From the NCBI GenBank assembly GCA_948567375.1, contig OX419759.1, positions 22,350,744-22,414,743 of the forward strand: 64,000 nucleotides of DNA, given 5' to 3'. The position numbers were made by a program, and so were the translations under genes. Shown here piece by piece: positions 32,393-43,185 of this stretch. Numbering within the stretch: position 1 is the first letter of the stretch; the number at the start of each line of letters is the position of its first letter. The stretch comes from Lunularia cruciata. Lineage: Eukaryota; Streptophyta; Marchantiopsida; Lunulariales; Lunulariaceae. Below the pieces are notes generated by a model, which saw only the letters and a list, made by a program, of their open reading frames with translations, was not told where the DNA came from and did no database searches.

Positions 32393-32994
32393 CAACTCCA
32401 TCATACTCCTCCAAGGCTAACACTCCAAGACTCAAGACATTGCTCACTAGAGAACTCAATGAAAGAGAGATAGTTTTGAAAGGATGATGAGTACTTCCTC
32501 ACCCCTTGTTTATATACTTATGAAATAAGTACACACCAAAGTTACTAATTACTGGCGTAACTCAAGTTATTAGGCTAAAAGTCAAGTAAGGTCAAAAGGT
32601 ATAAAGGAATATCCATCTACATGGGCATATTCCACTAAGCATGTGATCTTATCTTGACCTAACCATTAAGTCAAGGATTCCTTCACATGGGCTATTCTTG
32701 GACTATAGAAGAATCCAAAACAAAAGGCTTGTGGGCCCTAGAGTTCTCAACTCTTTCCTCAAAGCCAAACACCTAGGAATAATACCAAATCAACACACTA
32801 GAATCCAAAATAGTGGTGCTCATCTTTTCCACTTCTTCTAAGTAAGGTTCACTCTATCTTAGTTATGACTAACTCTAGCTAATCATGACTAATATAGAAC
32901 CATCCTTTATCTCTACAAAAATAATATCTCTCAAGTACTTGTAATACCAAGCTAAATATCACAATTCCACACACATGCACAAATGGGTGTTATA
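32393..32994 (-). repeat. A2 5' LTR, outer part
   Basis: Continues the LTR begun at 17008. It ends GGGTGTTATA, one change from GGGTGTTACA. Immediately after it, at 32995, the C5 coding frame starts in mid-protein. This fits A2 having inserted into C5, although the other side of that insertion is deleted and no paired 4-bp duplication can be shown. Confidence 0.85.
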
Positions 32995-33000
32995 GACTCG

Positions 33001-33584
33001 AGGAAGAAGGTAATAGAGGAAATCTGGCTCATTGGACAAAGTCAGATTGGAGGTTAGTCCTTGGAATAGAGGTGAGTGAGGAGTAGGGAGCCATGTTCTT
33101 GGGGAAAGGAGAGGTAGTTGAAGAAACCCAAGAAGTGAGAGACTCCTTTTCTTCAAAGCGCACAAAGAATGGCTACAAAGTTGAGAGCTACCAGGACCTT
33201 ATGAAGAGAGGCATCATAGGAGCAATGATGGCTATCTTCAAGCCGGAGCAAACTACTTATGTGATGAAACATTAAGTGGTGTTCTTTTGTAAGATGTTTG
33301 CAGGGGAGCCAATCAATTGAGCAAAGTGCTTTCATCAGTGTATGAGACAAATGGTGTGGAACTTGTGGGACAAGTTGCCTCCGCACTACATTATGCCATT
33401 TGCAGCCCACTTCTACTTGAGATTGAATTTGCTGAATGTGGCGGAGAGACACAAGATGGTGTTGTGCTTCCATCCCAACTTGAGAAAAGATGCCGATGTG
33501 GAGGAGCAGTAATACATTTTGCAGATTAGAAGCAATGACGAGTACTACACGCAAACGGGGCAAAGCGTGTGGTTGAAGGTGAAT
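33001..33584 (+). pseudogene. C5 protein fragment, conserved core
   Basis: Colinear with C2 residues of about 118-310: EEEGNRGNLAHWTKSDW, then FLGKGEVVEETQEVRDSF, MAIFKPEQTTYVMKH, LPPHYIMPFAAHFYLRLNLL and QYILQIRSNDEYYTQTGQS. In-frame stops are near 33090, 33273 and 33512. The frame is cut at VNTP by the B2 insertion and resumes as PKSKKRSQQ at 40037. Confidence 0.75.
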
Positions 33585-33589
33585 ACTCC

Positions 33590-33999
33590 TATAATAGTAT
33601 GGAGTTTAGCAATATAGTTAGTGAGGCTAACAAAGTAGAGAATATGCCAAATTAGCCTATAATATTCCAAAAGCATCTAGGAAGCTTCTTGGGAAGCTTC
33701 TCGACTAGTTACGTGCACTCCAAGTAGGTAGCTTCTAGAAGCTTCTAACTAGCTTAGCTTGCATGCCAAGTAGGCGGCTTCCAGAAGGAAGCTTCTTGAG
33801 AAGCTTCCTAGTTAACTTGGCTTGCACTCTAAGAAAGCGGCTCAAGGAAGCTTCTTGAGAAGCTTCTCAAGGACCTTATATGCTACCTATAAATACCAAA
33901 GCTGAAGCTCATGCTAGGTATTTAGAGTTGTCCCTCATTCAAATGTCCCAATGTGAGTTTCCATTCTCCCATTTCTCTCCTTGGTCTTGGTCTTTTACA
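33590..33999 (+). repeat. B2 LTR L1 (outer 5')
   Basis: Starts TATAATAGTATGGAG (mutated TGTAACAATATGGAG) and ends TCTTTTACA before the primer site at 34001. It has the AAGCTTC palindromes and CTATAAATACC at about 33888. Confidence 0.85.
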
Positions 34000-34000
34000 T

Positions 34001-34012
34001 TGGTATCAGAGT
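34001..34012 (+). promoter_or_regulatory. B2 primer binding site, initiator-Met type
   Basis: TGGTATCAGAGT, the classic plant LTR primer site complementary to the 3' end of initiator tRNA-Met (one mismatch at the last base), two bases after L1. Confidence 0.85.
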
Positions 34013-35520
34013 AGGAACGGGATGGATGGAATTTATGGACCACCAAATCCACTTCTGCCAAACCATTGGGATTTTCATGTCCAGATATTACCCAAGCATT
34101 GTTTCACACATTCATCACCTCGCGCTTTGGGCAAGATTTTCTACATATGATCAATGTGTCTAAAGAACCCTTGATATTTCCGGTTGTAACTTATGGAGAA
34201 CAGTGGACATGCTGCATCTATGTGTTAATCAATTAGATAAAGTGTGAGTAGTGGGATAGAGGAGTAGCTATGGCGGCAATACTGAATGTTATCCTTGCAA
34301 TGTAGCAACAAATCAAGCACCTTACTCAATTGTTGGATGAACAAGATCAGCAACGATGAGACATATAGAGAGAGCACCAACTTGAGATGGAGAAGATCAC
34401 ATTTGATTTCCAAAACCCAAGGTGTTTGAAGGCAACAATCTTCCAAGCAGAGTGGAGAATTTTGTGTTTGATTGCAAACGTTACTTTGAATCCACCAATC
34501 TTCAAAATGAACAGAAACAGATTTTCTTGGCCTCTAGCCAATTAGATGGTGTGGCAAAAATTTGGTGGCAATTTCAAGTGGAGCAAGCTGAATGACAGAT
34601 TGTTGCACCAATTTTGACATAAGCAAAGTTCAAGGATGCAATATTGGGTCGGTTTCAAACTATAAATGCCACCCGTGTCGCATGAGATAAATTGGCGGAG
34701 TTGAAGCAAGGTGGCTCAGTAAGGAGCTACATCACACAATTTCAAAACATTATATGAAAATTCCAAATATATAAGAAGGTGAAGTTTTGGATCAATTTGT
34801 GCGGGGATTGAAGTCACAAACCAAATTGGAGGTGATCATGTAGGAACCACAAAATGTAGAAGGAGCCATGCAATTGGTTGAGCACTTTGATTCCTTGGTT
34901 GTGACAACTTGGTCTCGATCTTGACCTACACAAGGCCTACCAGTACACTATGCACGGGTGGAAGAATCAGCACCAATGGAGATTGATGTTATCCAACGGA
35001 GACCACTTGGTACAACAAATAAAGAAAGACTACAACAAAATGGAGGTTTTTTTTATTGTTGCCAAGTTGGACATTGCATTATTGAATGCCCACTTAGGCA
35101 TGGGTGACACTCAACAAGTTGCCCAAGTAGAGGTTGTGGAACAGAATGATCAGGGAAACGAGGAATCCTTGTAGGAGATTTTGAGCCGCCTATTGGGAGC
35201 TTGATTAGTTCCAATGGGATTGAAGGCTTGACTTATGCAAGTTTGCTTCACTTGCAAGGAACAATATCTAATCAGGGTTTTAGGATTTTGGTTGATTCTA
35301 AAAGTTTAGTGAATTGTATGTCTATGCAAGTAGTGAAGGAATTGGGTATTCCTATCAAGCCAGTGTTTGTAAGTAGTTTGATGATGGCGGATGCTAGAAA
35401 GGGTTTTGCATTCCGCACCTCACATCTTGTTACCTTCAAGATTGGGAAGGAGTATTTGGAGTGTATGAGGTTTGTAGTGGCACCTTTACACTATGATATC
35501 ATTCTAGGTCTACCTTGACT
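34013..35520 (+). pseudogene. B2 gag and protease remnants
   Basis: Gag from about 34060 to 35175 with several stops and a zinc-knuckle remnant near 35048-35090 (QVGHCIIEC, first Cys disturbed). Protease is the open stretch 35201-35518, with RILVDSKSLVNCMS where the active site is expected (D-S-K in place of D-S-G). Homology then stops near 35580: the first half of reverse transcriptase, including the catalytic palm, is deleted, so this copy cannot be autonomous. Confidence 0.75.
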
Positions 35521-35579
35521 TGAACGTCATAAGGTTCAATTTGATTGGACCCGACGACAAATTCAAGTACCTCACATCC

Positions 35580-36260
35580 TGTTATAAGACAAGAGACATC
35601 TTGGGTACCTTGGGTCATAAGATCTCATTAGAGGAGATCAAGATGGAAGAAGAGAAGATCAAGGCCATTACTGATTGGCCTACCCCGAAGGATGCTACAG
35701 AAGTACGAGCATTCAATGGACTGGCCAGTTTTTACCGACGGTTCATCCACTATTATGCTCATGTGGCTGCACCATTGACTGACCTCTTGGGAAAGAACTC
35801 AAGCTTCCAGTGGACCACCAAGCATGAAGAAGCATTCCAGAAGTTAAAGCATATGGTGTCTTCAAGACCTATTCTTCAACCATATGATCCTCAACTACCT
35901 TGTGTGGTTGATTTTGATGCTTCTAACTTTGCAATTGGAGCTGTGTTGCAACAAGAATTTCCAGATGGACTACATCCGATTGCCTTTGTGTCTCACCGAC
36001 TAAATACAGCGGAAAGAAATTACTCTGCTCAAGATCGGGAACAACTTGCAATGGTATATGCCACCAAGGTATGGAGGCATTATCTCTTGGGGAAACAAGT
36101 GATCATGCGAACTGATCACAAGCCCTTGTTGCAGACCTTACACTTGGAGCACATGAAGAGCCGGCATCATCGATGGGAAGAGCAACTCCAATTGTTTGAC
36201 ATCAAACTTGAGTACAAACCAGGTCGGTTCCATGTCATTCCCGATGCTCTATCACGATGA
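35580..36260 (+). pseudogene. B2 RT thumb and RNase H
   Basis: Open from 35520 to the stop at 36258-36260. It opens with LGHKISLEEIKMEEEKIKAI (RT thumb), continues AFNGLASFYRRFIHYYAHVA (connection), VDFDASNFAIGAVLQQ (RNase H first Asp), DREQLAMVYA and RTDHKPLLQT, and ends IPDALSR. The segment is well preserved compared with the gag upstream, consistent with the recombinant origin of this copy. The RT palm is absent. Confidence 0.85.
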
Positions 36261-36266
36261 CCTGAT

Positions 36267-37560
36267 TTGAAGGATCTTCCTTTTATCACGGCGGCAATTA
36301 CAACGGTGTCCATTGACCCTAAGGTCCACAATGAGTTTCAATCAGCTCTACGACAAGATCCCTTCTTCCAAATGGTACACGATCGTCTGACAGCATGCGA
36401 CAAGGAGTACAGCACCTTCTCCTTCAAGGAAGGCCTTTTATTCCATGCAGACCAGATCTATGTTCCAGCCAAAGGTGATCTTCGACTAGTGCGCCTTCAA
36501 GAAGCCCATGATTTACCAATAGCTGGTCACATGGGAGTGGACAAGACCTTGGGCACCCTCCAACGCCAATGGTGGTGGCCCAACATGACACGAGATGTTC
36601 GAGACTTTGTCCGATCATGTGAGAGTTGCCAACGGAACAAGGCCAGCAACCAGAAGCCGAGTGGACTCCTTCAACCACTCGCCATTCTATCCGCTCGTTG
36701 GGAGCATGTGAGCTTGGATCTCATCACATCCTTGCCAAAGACAAAACAAGGACACACCGCAATTGTGGTGTTTGTGGATAAGCTTAGTAAGCAAATCCAC
36801 TTGGCACCAACCTGTGATACCGTGGATGCTCCAACCTTAGCGTAAATCTACTTCAACAATGTCTTCAAGCATCATGGGATGCCACGTGTACTCATCTCCG
36901 ACCGTGATCCTCGATTTACCAGGAAGTTTTGGCAAGCACTCTTCCAGATACTCGGCACCAAGCTTGCTTTGTCCACGGCCTATCATCCTCAAACTGATGG
37001 ACAAACTGAACGCGCCAATCATACATTGGAGGATATGTTGCGGGCCTTTGTCAATGTCCACCATACCAACTGGGATGAATGTCTTGCAGCTACAGAATTT
37101 GCCTACAACAATTCCAAACAGGCAAGCACTGGATTTTCTCCCTTCTTTCTCAATTTTGGCCAAGATCTACTTGTTCCAGATTCCCTTCTTGCTCCCCCTC
37201 CCTCTCATGTTCCTCATACTTCTACATTCTTGACCACTATATCCCAATCTCTCCAACAAGCCAAATCTCACCTCCTTGTTGCTCAAAATCGCCAAAAACA
37301 ATATGCAGACCATCATCGTCGTGATCTCACCTTTGAAGTTGGTGATAAAGTCATGCTATCCTCTAGTAACCTCCCTCTCCCACTTGATACCCAAGTTCGT
37401 AAACTTGCTCCTAATTGGATAGGACCCTTTGATATCACCCACATTATCTCTCCTGTTGCTTATCGTCTTGCCTTACCTTGTCACATGCGTATCCATCCTG
37501 TCTTTCATGTTTCCAAGTTGAAACCCTTTGTTCCTAACCCTTCTTCGTTTTCCTCTTGAG
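36267..37560 (+). pseudogene. B2 integrase, nearly intact
   Basis: Two open stretches, 36267-36845 and 36879-37559, parted by a TAA at about 36843. It shows a zinc-binding domain (HDLPIAGHMGVDKTLG ... CESCQRNK), a catalytic core starting at SLDLITSLP and continuing VLISDRDPRFTRKFWQ, with the third acidic residue in DGQTERANHTLEDML, and a GPF-type module (LAPNWIGPFDITHI) followed by HPVFHVSKLKPF. A TGA at 37558-37560 precedes the chromodomain. Confidence 0.85.
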
Positions 37561-37800
37561 TCCAACCTCCCCCTCTTCCTATCCCTATCAATGATCATGA
37601 GGAGTACGAAGTTGATCGTATCCTTGCGTGTCGCCATATTCAACAAGGCCGTCGCCAACACACGGAGTACAAGGTCCTTTGGAAAGGGTATCCCCTTCAT
37701 GATGCCACATGGGAACCTCTTTCTCACCTCCAGAATGCACAGATGGCCATCCAGGAATTCGAAGCTTCACTGGCGACGAGGACGTCACCAACTAGCGGCG
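37561..37800 (+). pseudogene. B2 chromodomain, separated from integrase by a stop
   Basis: Chromodomain at the integrase C-terminus: EEYEVDRILACRHIQ, TEYKVLWKGYP, then ATWEPLSHLQNA. The aromatic residues Y, W and W are in place. This domain defines chromoviruses and is thought to guide integration to marked chromatin. In both B2 segments a TGA separates it from the integrase (37558-37560 and 39369-39371), whereas B3 has TGT there (about 49776-49778). Confidence 0.85.
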
Positions 37801-37808
37801 GGGGAATA

Positions 37809-38231
37809 TGTAACAATATGGAGTTTAGTGACGAAGTTAATCGGGCTTACAAAGTAGAGAATAAGACAAAATAGCCTAGAATATTCTAGAAGCATCTAAG
37901 AAGCTTCTTAGGAAGCTTCCCAACTAGTTAACTTGCGCCCTAAGCAGGTAGCTTCTAGAAGGAAGCTTCTAGAAGCTTCTAACTAGCTTAGCTTGCACGC
38001 CAAGTAGGTGGCTTCTAAAAGGAAGCTTCTTGAGAAGCTTCCTAGTTAACTTGGCTTGCACTCCAAGAAAGCGGCTCAAGGAAGCTTCTTGAGAAGCTTC
38101 AAGGGTCTTGTATGCTACCTATAAATACCAAGGCCGAAGCTCATGCTAGGCATTCGGAGTTTTCCCTCATTCAAGTGTCCCAATGTGAATTTCCATTCTC
38201 CTATTTCTCTCCTCGGTTTTGGTCTTTTACA
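37809..38231 (+). repeat. B2 LTR L2 (middle)
   Basis: 423 bp, TGTAACAATATGG to TCTTTTACA, preceded by the purine tract GGCGGGGGAATA. It has one extra GGAAGCTTCTAGAAG unit and a short deletion near its 3' half compared with L1 and L3. It is followed directly by integrase sequence and not by a primer site. Confidence 0.88.
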
Positions 38232-39620
38232 TTCTCCTTCAAGGAAGGCCTTCTATTCCATGCGGACCGGATCTATGTTCCAACCAAAGGTGATCTCCAA
38301 CTTGTGCGCCTTCAAGAAGCCCATGTTTACCAATAGTTGGTCACATGGGGGTAGACAAGACCTTGAGTACCCTCCAATGCCAATGGTGGTGGCCCTACAT
38401 GACACAAGATGTTTGTGAGTTTGTTTGATTGTGTGAGAGTTGTCAATGCAACAAGGCCAGTAACCAAAAGCCGAGTGGACTCCTTTAGCCACTTCCCATT
38501 CCAACTACTCATTGGGAACATGTGAGCTTAGATCTCATCACCTCCTTGCCCAAGACACAACAAGGTCACACAGCAATTGTGGTGTTTGTGGATAAGCTTA
38601 GTAAGCAAATCTATTTGGCACCAATGGTTGATATTGTGGATGCTCCAACCTTGGCATAACTCTACTTCAATAATATTCAAACATCATGGGATGCCACATG
38701 TACTCATCTCTAATCGTGCTCCTTGCTTCACCGGAAACTTTTAGCAAGCACTCTTCTAGATACTTGGCACCAAGCTTGCTTTGTCCACAACCTATCATCC
38801 TCAAACTGATAGACAAACTGAACATGAAAATTGCACCTTGGAAGATATGCTTTATACCTTTGTCAACATTCACCATACCAATTGAGATGAATGTCTTGTA
38901 GTTACGGAGTTGGCATACAACAATTCTAAATAGGCAAGCACCGGATTCTCTCCTTTCTTTCTCAATTTTGGCCAAGATCCGCTTGTCCTAGATTCTCTTC
39001 TTGCTCCTTCTCCATCTCAAGTCCTTCATACTTCCACCTCCTTGACCACTATATCCAAATCTCTCAAACAAGCCAAATCTCACCTCCTTGTTGCTCAGAA
39101 TCATCAAAAACAATATGCGGACCATCATCGTTGTGATCTCACCTTTGAAGTCAATGATAAAGTTATGCTATCCTCTAGTTATCTACCCCTCCTACTTGAT
39201 ACCCAAGTTTGTAAACTTGCCCCTAATTGGATAGGACCTTTTGATGTCACCCAAATTGTCTCTCTTGTTGCTTATCGACTTGCCTTGCCTTGTCATATGT
39301 GCATCCATCCTGTCTTTCATGTTTCCAAGTTGAAACCCTTTGTTCGTAACCCTTCTTCTTTCTCCTCTTGAGTCCAACCTCCTCCTCTTCCTATCCCTAT
39401 CAATGATCATGAGGAGTACAAAGTTGATTGTATCCTTGCACGTTGCCACATCCAAAGAGGACGCCACCAACATACGGAGTATCAGGTCCTTTGGAAAGGG
39501 TACCCCCTTCATGATGCCACATGGGAACCTCTTTCTCACCTCCAAAATGCACAAACGGCCATCTAGGAGTTTGAAGCTTCAATGGCAATGAGGACATCAC
39601 CAACTAGTGGTGGGGGAATA
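38232..39620 (+). pseudogene. Second, decayed B integrase-chromodomain segment
   Basis: Colinear with 36417-37808 but with many more stops (for example near 38334, 38428 and 38658). It begins within the integrase zinc region (FSFKEGLLFHADRIYVPTK), retains GPFDVTQIVSL and HPVFHVSKLKPF, then TGA at 39369-39371 and a chromodomain (EEYKVDCILARCHIQ, LWKGYP). It belongs with LTRs L1 and L3. Confidence 0.8.
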
Positions 39621-40036
39621 TGTAACAATATGGATTTTAGCAATATAATTAGTAAGGCTAACAAAGTAGAGAATAAGCCAAATTATCCTATAATATTTCA
39701 AAAGCATCTAGAAAGCTTCTTGGGAAGCCTCCTAACTAGTTAACGTGTGCTCCAAGCAGGTAGCTTCTAGAAGCTTCTAACTAGCTTAGCTTAGCTTGCA
39801 AGCCAAGTAGGCAACTTCTAGAAGGAAGCTTCTTGAGAAGCTTCCTAGTTAACTTGGCTTGCACTCTAAGAAAGCGGCTCAAGGAAGCTTCTTGAGAAGC
39901 TTCTCAAGGGCCTTATATACTACCTATAAATACCAAAGCCAAAGCTCATGCTAGGCATTTGGAGTTTTCCTTCATTCAAGTGTCCCAATGTGAATTTCCT
40001 TTCTCCTATTTTTCTCCTTGGTCTTGGTCTTTTACA
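39621..40036 (+). repeat. B2 LTR L3 (outer 3')
   Basis: 416 bp, TGTAACAATATGGAT to TCTTTTACA, preceded by GTGGTGGGGGAATA. It shares diagnostic variants with L1 and is followed by ACTCC, the outer target duplication. Confidence 0.88.
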
Positions 40037-40041
40037 ACTCC

Positions 40042-40790
40042 AAAGTCAAAGAAGAGGAGTCAACAAGAAGAAGAACAAGAAGTAGCAACAACAAGACCTT
40101 GGAAGACCAAGAAGGTAAACCCGAGGAAAGACCTGGTTGTAATTGTGTTGTCAGGTGAAGAAGCAAAAGGCAAAGCAAAGTACAAGTCAAAAGACTTGGA
40201 GAAGGAGGAAGAACCGAAACTCACATTGCAAAGTGGTGAAGCAAGCAATGAGAGTGAAGATGGCATGGAGACAAAGCCCTGAAAGAGTATCCCTGGGATG
40301 TTGTATGCCTATTGTTAGTGAAGTTAGAGGAGAAGAAGAAAGAGATGTAGTTGCAATGTCCAAAGGTGAAGATTGTGTTGCAAGTGTTGGCGAGATTAGA
40401 GAGGAGGCCATTCTAGAAAGGAGGTGAAGTATGAGGCAGGACTGAGTAGAAGAAGAGAAGTGGAGAGTGGAAGTTTAGGGAGCAAAGAATCCATCCCCAT
40501 AAGGCGATTGCGGCTGAGAAGAAGACTGTCTAGTAAAGAAGAAGCAAAGAAGGAGAAAAGCCCGCAAGTCGAGTAGTAGTGAAGGAGTAGAGTATCCCTG
40601 GGATGTTGTATGCCTATTGTTAGTGAAGTTAGAGGAGAAGAAGAAAGAGATGTAGTTGCAATGTCTAGAGGTGAAGATTGTGTTGCAAGTGTTGGCGAGA
40701 TTAGAGAAAGAGAACTCTGAGTTGAAAGAGAGCATAACCCGAGGTGAGGAGCAAAGGGAAGCATTACAAGTAGATGTAGTAGTACAGAAC
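40042..40790 (+). pseudogene. C5 protein fragment, linker and coiled-coil start, with internal duplication
   Basis: Resumes the C5 frame after B2 (PKSKKRSQQEEEQEVATTRP), with the acidic LTLQSGEASNESEDG linker. A segment of about 122 bp (GAGTATCCCTGGGATGTTGT...) occurs at 40285-40406 and again at 40590-40710, so part of the coiled-coil start (CPIVSEVRGEEERD or related frames) is duplicated with a 305-bp period. The frame is broken repeatedly and ends at the solo LTR. Confidence 0.68.
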
Positions 40791-41481
40791 TGTGAGCCGG
40801 CCTGTCTCTCACTCAGGATGGACCTCTGATGGCTATTATGGTAGCGCACCATGGACTAAGAAGGCAAGGAACCCCAACTCCATCATACTCCTCCAAGGCT
40901 AACACTCCAAGACTCAAGACATTGATCACTAGAGAACTCAATGAGAGAGAGATAGTTGCAAATGAAAGGATGATGAGTACCTCCTCACCCCTTGTTTATA
41001 TACTTGTGAAATAGTTACGTACCAAAGTTACTAATTACCGTAGTAACTCAAGTTACTAGACTAAAAGTCAAGTAAAGTCAAAAAGTAGAAAGGAATATCC
41101 ATTCACATGGGCATATTCCCCTAAGCATGTGGTCCTATCTTGACCCAACCACTAAGTCAAGGATTCCTTCACATGGGCTATCCTTGGACTAAAGAAGAAT
41201 CCAAAACAAAAAGGCTTGCGGGCCCAAGAGTTCTCAACTCTTTCCTCAAAGCCAAACACCTAGGAATAATACCAAGTCAACACACTAAAATCCAAAATAG
41301 TGGTGCTCATCTTTTCTACTTCCTCTAAAGTAAGGTCCCCTCTATCCTAGCTATGACTAACTTTAGCTAACCATGACTAATATAGAACCATCCTTTATCT
41401 CTATATAAATATATCTCTTAAGTACTTGTAATACCAAGTTAAATATCACAATACCACACACATGCACATATGGGTGTTACA
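40791..41481 (-). repeat. Solo LTR of family A
   Basis: A complete LTR in minus orientation (plus-strand ends TGTGAGCCGG and GGGTGTTACA, 691 bp) with no internal region on either side. It is flanked by GAAC at 40787-40790 and 41482-41485, again a 4-bp duplication. It is the product of LTR-LTR recombination that removed a family A element from C5. Confidence 0.92.
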
Positions 41482-41485
41482 GAAC

Positions 41486-42388
41486 CAAGTAATTGAAAAT
41501 TAAAAGAAGGAAGTGTGAAGTAAAGAGCAAGTAATAGAGTAGAATGTCATAGCAAGGGAAAGACAAATAGTTGAGTTTGAAATCTTGAAACATCAATTTG
41601 TTGATTCACAATTAGAAATCATCCATGCTATGGCAAGAGTAGCAGAGAAGGAGCAAGAGCTTGATAGAGTGATGGACAATGTAGAAGAGAAGAAGCAACT
41701 TTGGCAAAGAGAGTTGACAATGAGATATAGAGACGAAGAGAGATTATGGGATTTACTTCATAATCTGGAAGAGAAGATTGTTCATAAGAGAAGGAGAAGA
41801 AGACGGTGCAAGCCAAATTCAAGGTAGAATTGGCAATGTATAGGGAAGATTGGCTGGCGGATCCAGAGAAAGATGAGACTTGAGCCATTGAAGGAGATCA
41901 TAACAAAGATGAATGCGATGCTAAGTATAGAAGCCAATGTGCGGATTGAGCAAACAAGATTGCACAAGTTGAAGTTGTTGGTGCAAAAGACAAAGAGGAG
42001 ATCTACAAAGGATAAAGATTTGAATTCATTATTAATCAATCTCAGAGCTTGTGTAGATAAGAAGATATTGGAAGTGGAAGACAATATCACAATCAGATTA
42101 GATTTGGTTAAGTTAGAGATAGATAAACTTCAAAAAGATATAAGAGCAAATCTCAAAGTAGATGAGATAGGAGTACAGATATCTTCAGAGTTACCATTGG
42201 AGATATTAGAGAAGAGTGGATCAGGAGATAAAGAAGTAGAAGGGCTAACTATCACAGGAATTGTAGATCAAGAGGAAGTGTTAGAATCAGTAGAAGAATT
42301 AGTAGTTGTGAAACCCAAGGATAAAGTAGTATGTGAGGTTACTTTGGGATTGGAAGCCAAGGAAGAGGTAGACATTGGATCGGAGTAG
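41486..42388 (+). pseudogene. C5 protein, coiled coil and C-terminus
   Basis: Two longer open stretches: 41585-41827 (HQFVDSQLEIIHAMARVAEKEQELDRVM, coiled coil) and 41873-42388 (RLHKLKLLVQKTKRR, KKILEVEDNITIRLDLVKLEIDKL, and the C-terminus EAKEEVDIGSE). One frameshift near 41830 separates them. The pattern of residues kept in common with C2, C3 and C4 supports a once-functional protein. Confidence 0.75.
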
Positions 42389-43185
42389 TAACAATTTTGA
42401 GATTTGAAGAAGCAGATATGAAGAGGTGCATTGTTATTTTGGATCTACAGGTATGAAGAGTTGTTAGGAAATGGTATAGTTGTTAATAACTATCAAGTGC
42501 TTTGCCTATTTAAAAGGAGCATTTGTAGTACATTGTTGTTCAATATTCATAATTTCTGAAGATAGATAAAGCAAAGTGTTAATTTCAATGCTCGTCACTT
42601 GAGCTTGATTTTGAGTATCAACATTATGGTTGTGTTTGTGAGTGTGTGGAGAATTTTGAAGTGCAAGTCAGTGTGTTTGTTGGATGTTGGATTCCACAGC
42701 CTTAATCTTCATTCTGTGTGTTTGATCTTGAGTGAAGTGCAATCGGAGCAATGCCTTGACAGATCTAAGAGGAATTATAGTGTTGGTAGTATTCTACAGT
42801 TGTGAGTGTAGCACAAAGTTGATGTGATGCAATTTTGATTGAGGAAGTTGTGCCTTCAGTAGAGAGGTGGAACACAATTCTGAGGCAAAGTCATTTTGCA
42901 ACAAAGTGCAGTTTTCAAGAGAATCTAAATCATCACAATCAATATTGTTTGGAAATATTTGATGAAGTTGTGATTATGGGTGACAAATTGTTATGATGAG
43001 ATTGCAATTCAGTGCTTGTTACTCTCTTCTGGGTGTAGTTGCTACCTGAGAGATTAAAGATGAAATCAAGAAGGACTACATTGTGACATTTGACTTTGTA
43101 TTTGGACATTTCTGAATCGTATCTTTGCGGGAACGAGCTTTACTTACATGATTACCGCAAAAGTGATATTTGCTAGGTTGTCACA
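42389..43185 (+). other. C5 3' non-coding block
   Basis: The same 3' block as in the other copies, in plus orientation: TATA-like GCCTATTTAAAAGGAGC at about 42505, GATAGATAAAGCAAAG near 42563, GGTGGAACACAATTC near 42867, and the terminus TTGCTAGGTTGTCACA at 43185. Confidence 0.75.

Larger units (their letters stand above)
33590..40036 (+). mobile_element. Element B2: three-LTR chromovirus composite
   Basis: Bounded by ACTCC at 33585-33589 and 40037-40041. It contains LTRs at 33590-33999 (L1), 37809-38231 (L2) and 39621-40036 (L3). L1 and L3 share many variants that L2 lacks (for example CCTATAATATTYCAAAAGC against CCTAGAATATTCTAGAAGC), so they are the original pair and L2 belongs to a different, better preserved copy. 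The internal sequence after L2 begins in the integrase (TTCTCCTTCAAGGAAGGCC, as at 36417) and is more decayed than that before L2. Recombination between an old resident copy and a second copy explains this best. Confidence 0.82.
32995..43185 (+). mobile_element. Element C5 (family C), 5'-truncated, carrying B2 and a solo A LTR
   Basis: Plus-strand family C copy. It begins at about residue 118 of the protein (EEEGNRGNLAHWTKSDWRLV) and ends with the family terminus GTTGTCACA at 43185, followed by CCTAC and B3 gag. Pieces: 32995-33589, 40042-40790 and 41486-43185. It is interrupted by B2 (ACTCC) and by the solo LTR (GAAC). The 5' third is missing at the A2 boundary. Confidence 0.85.
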
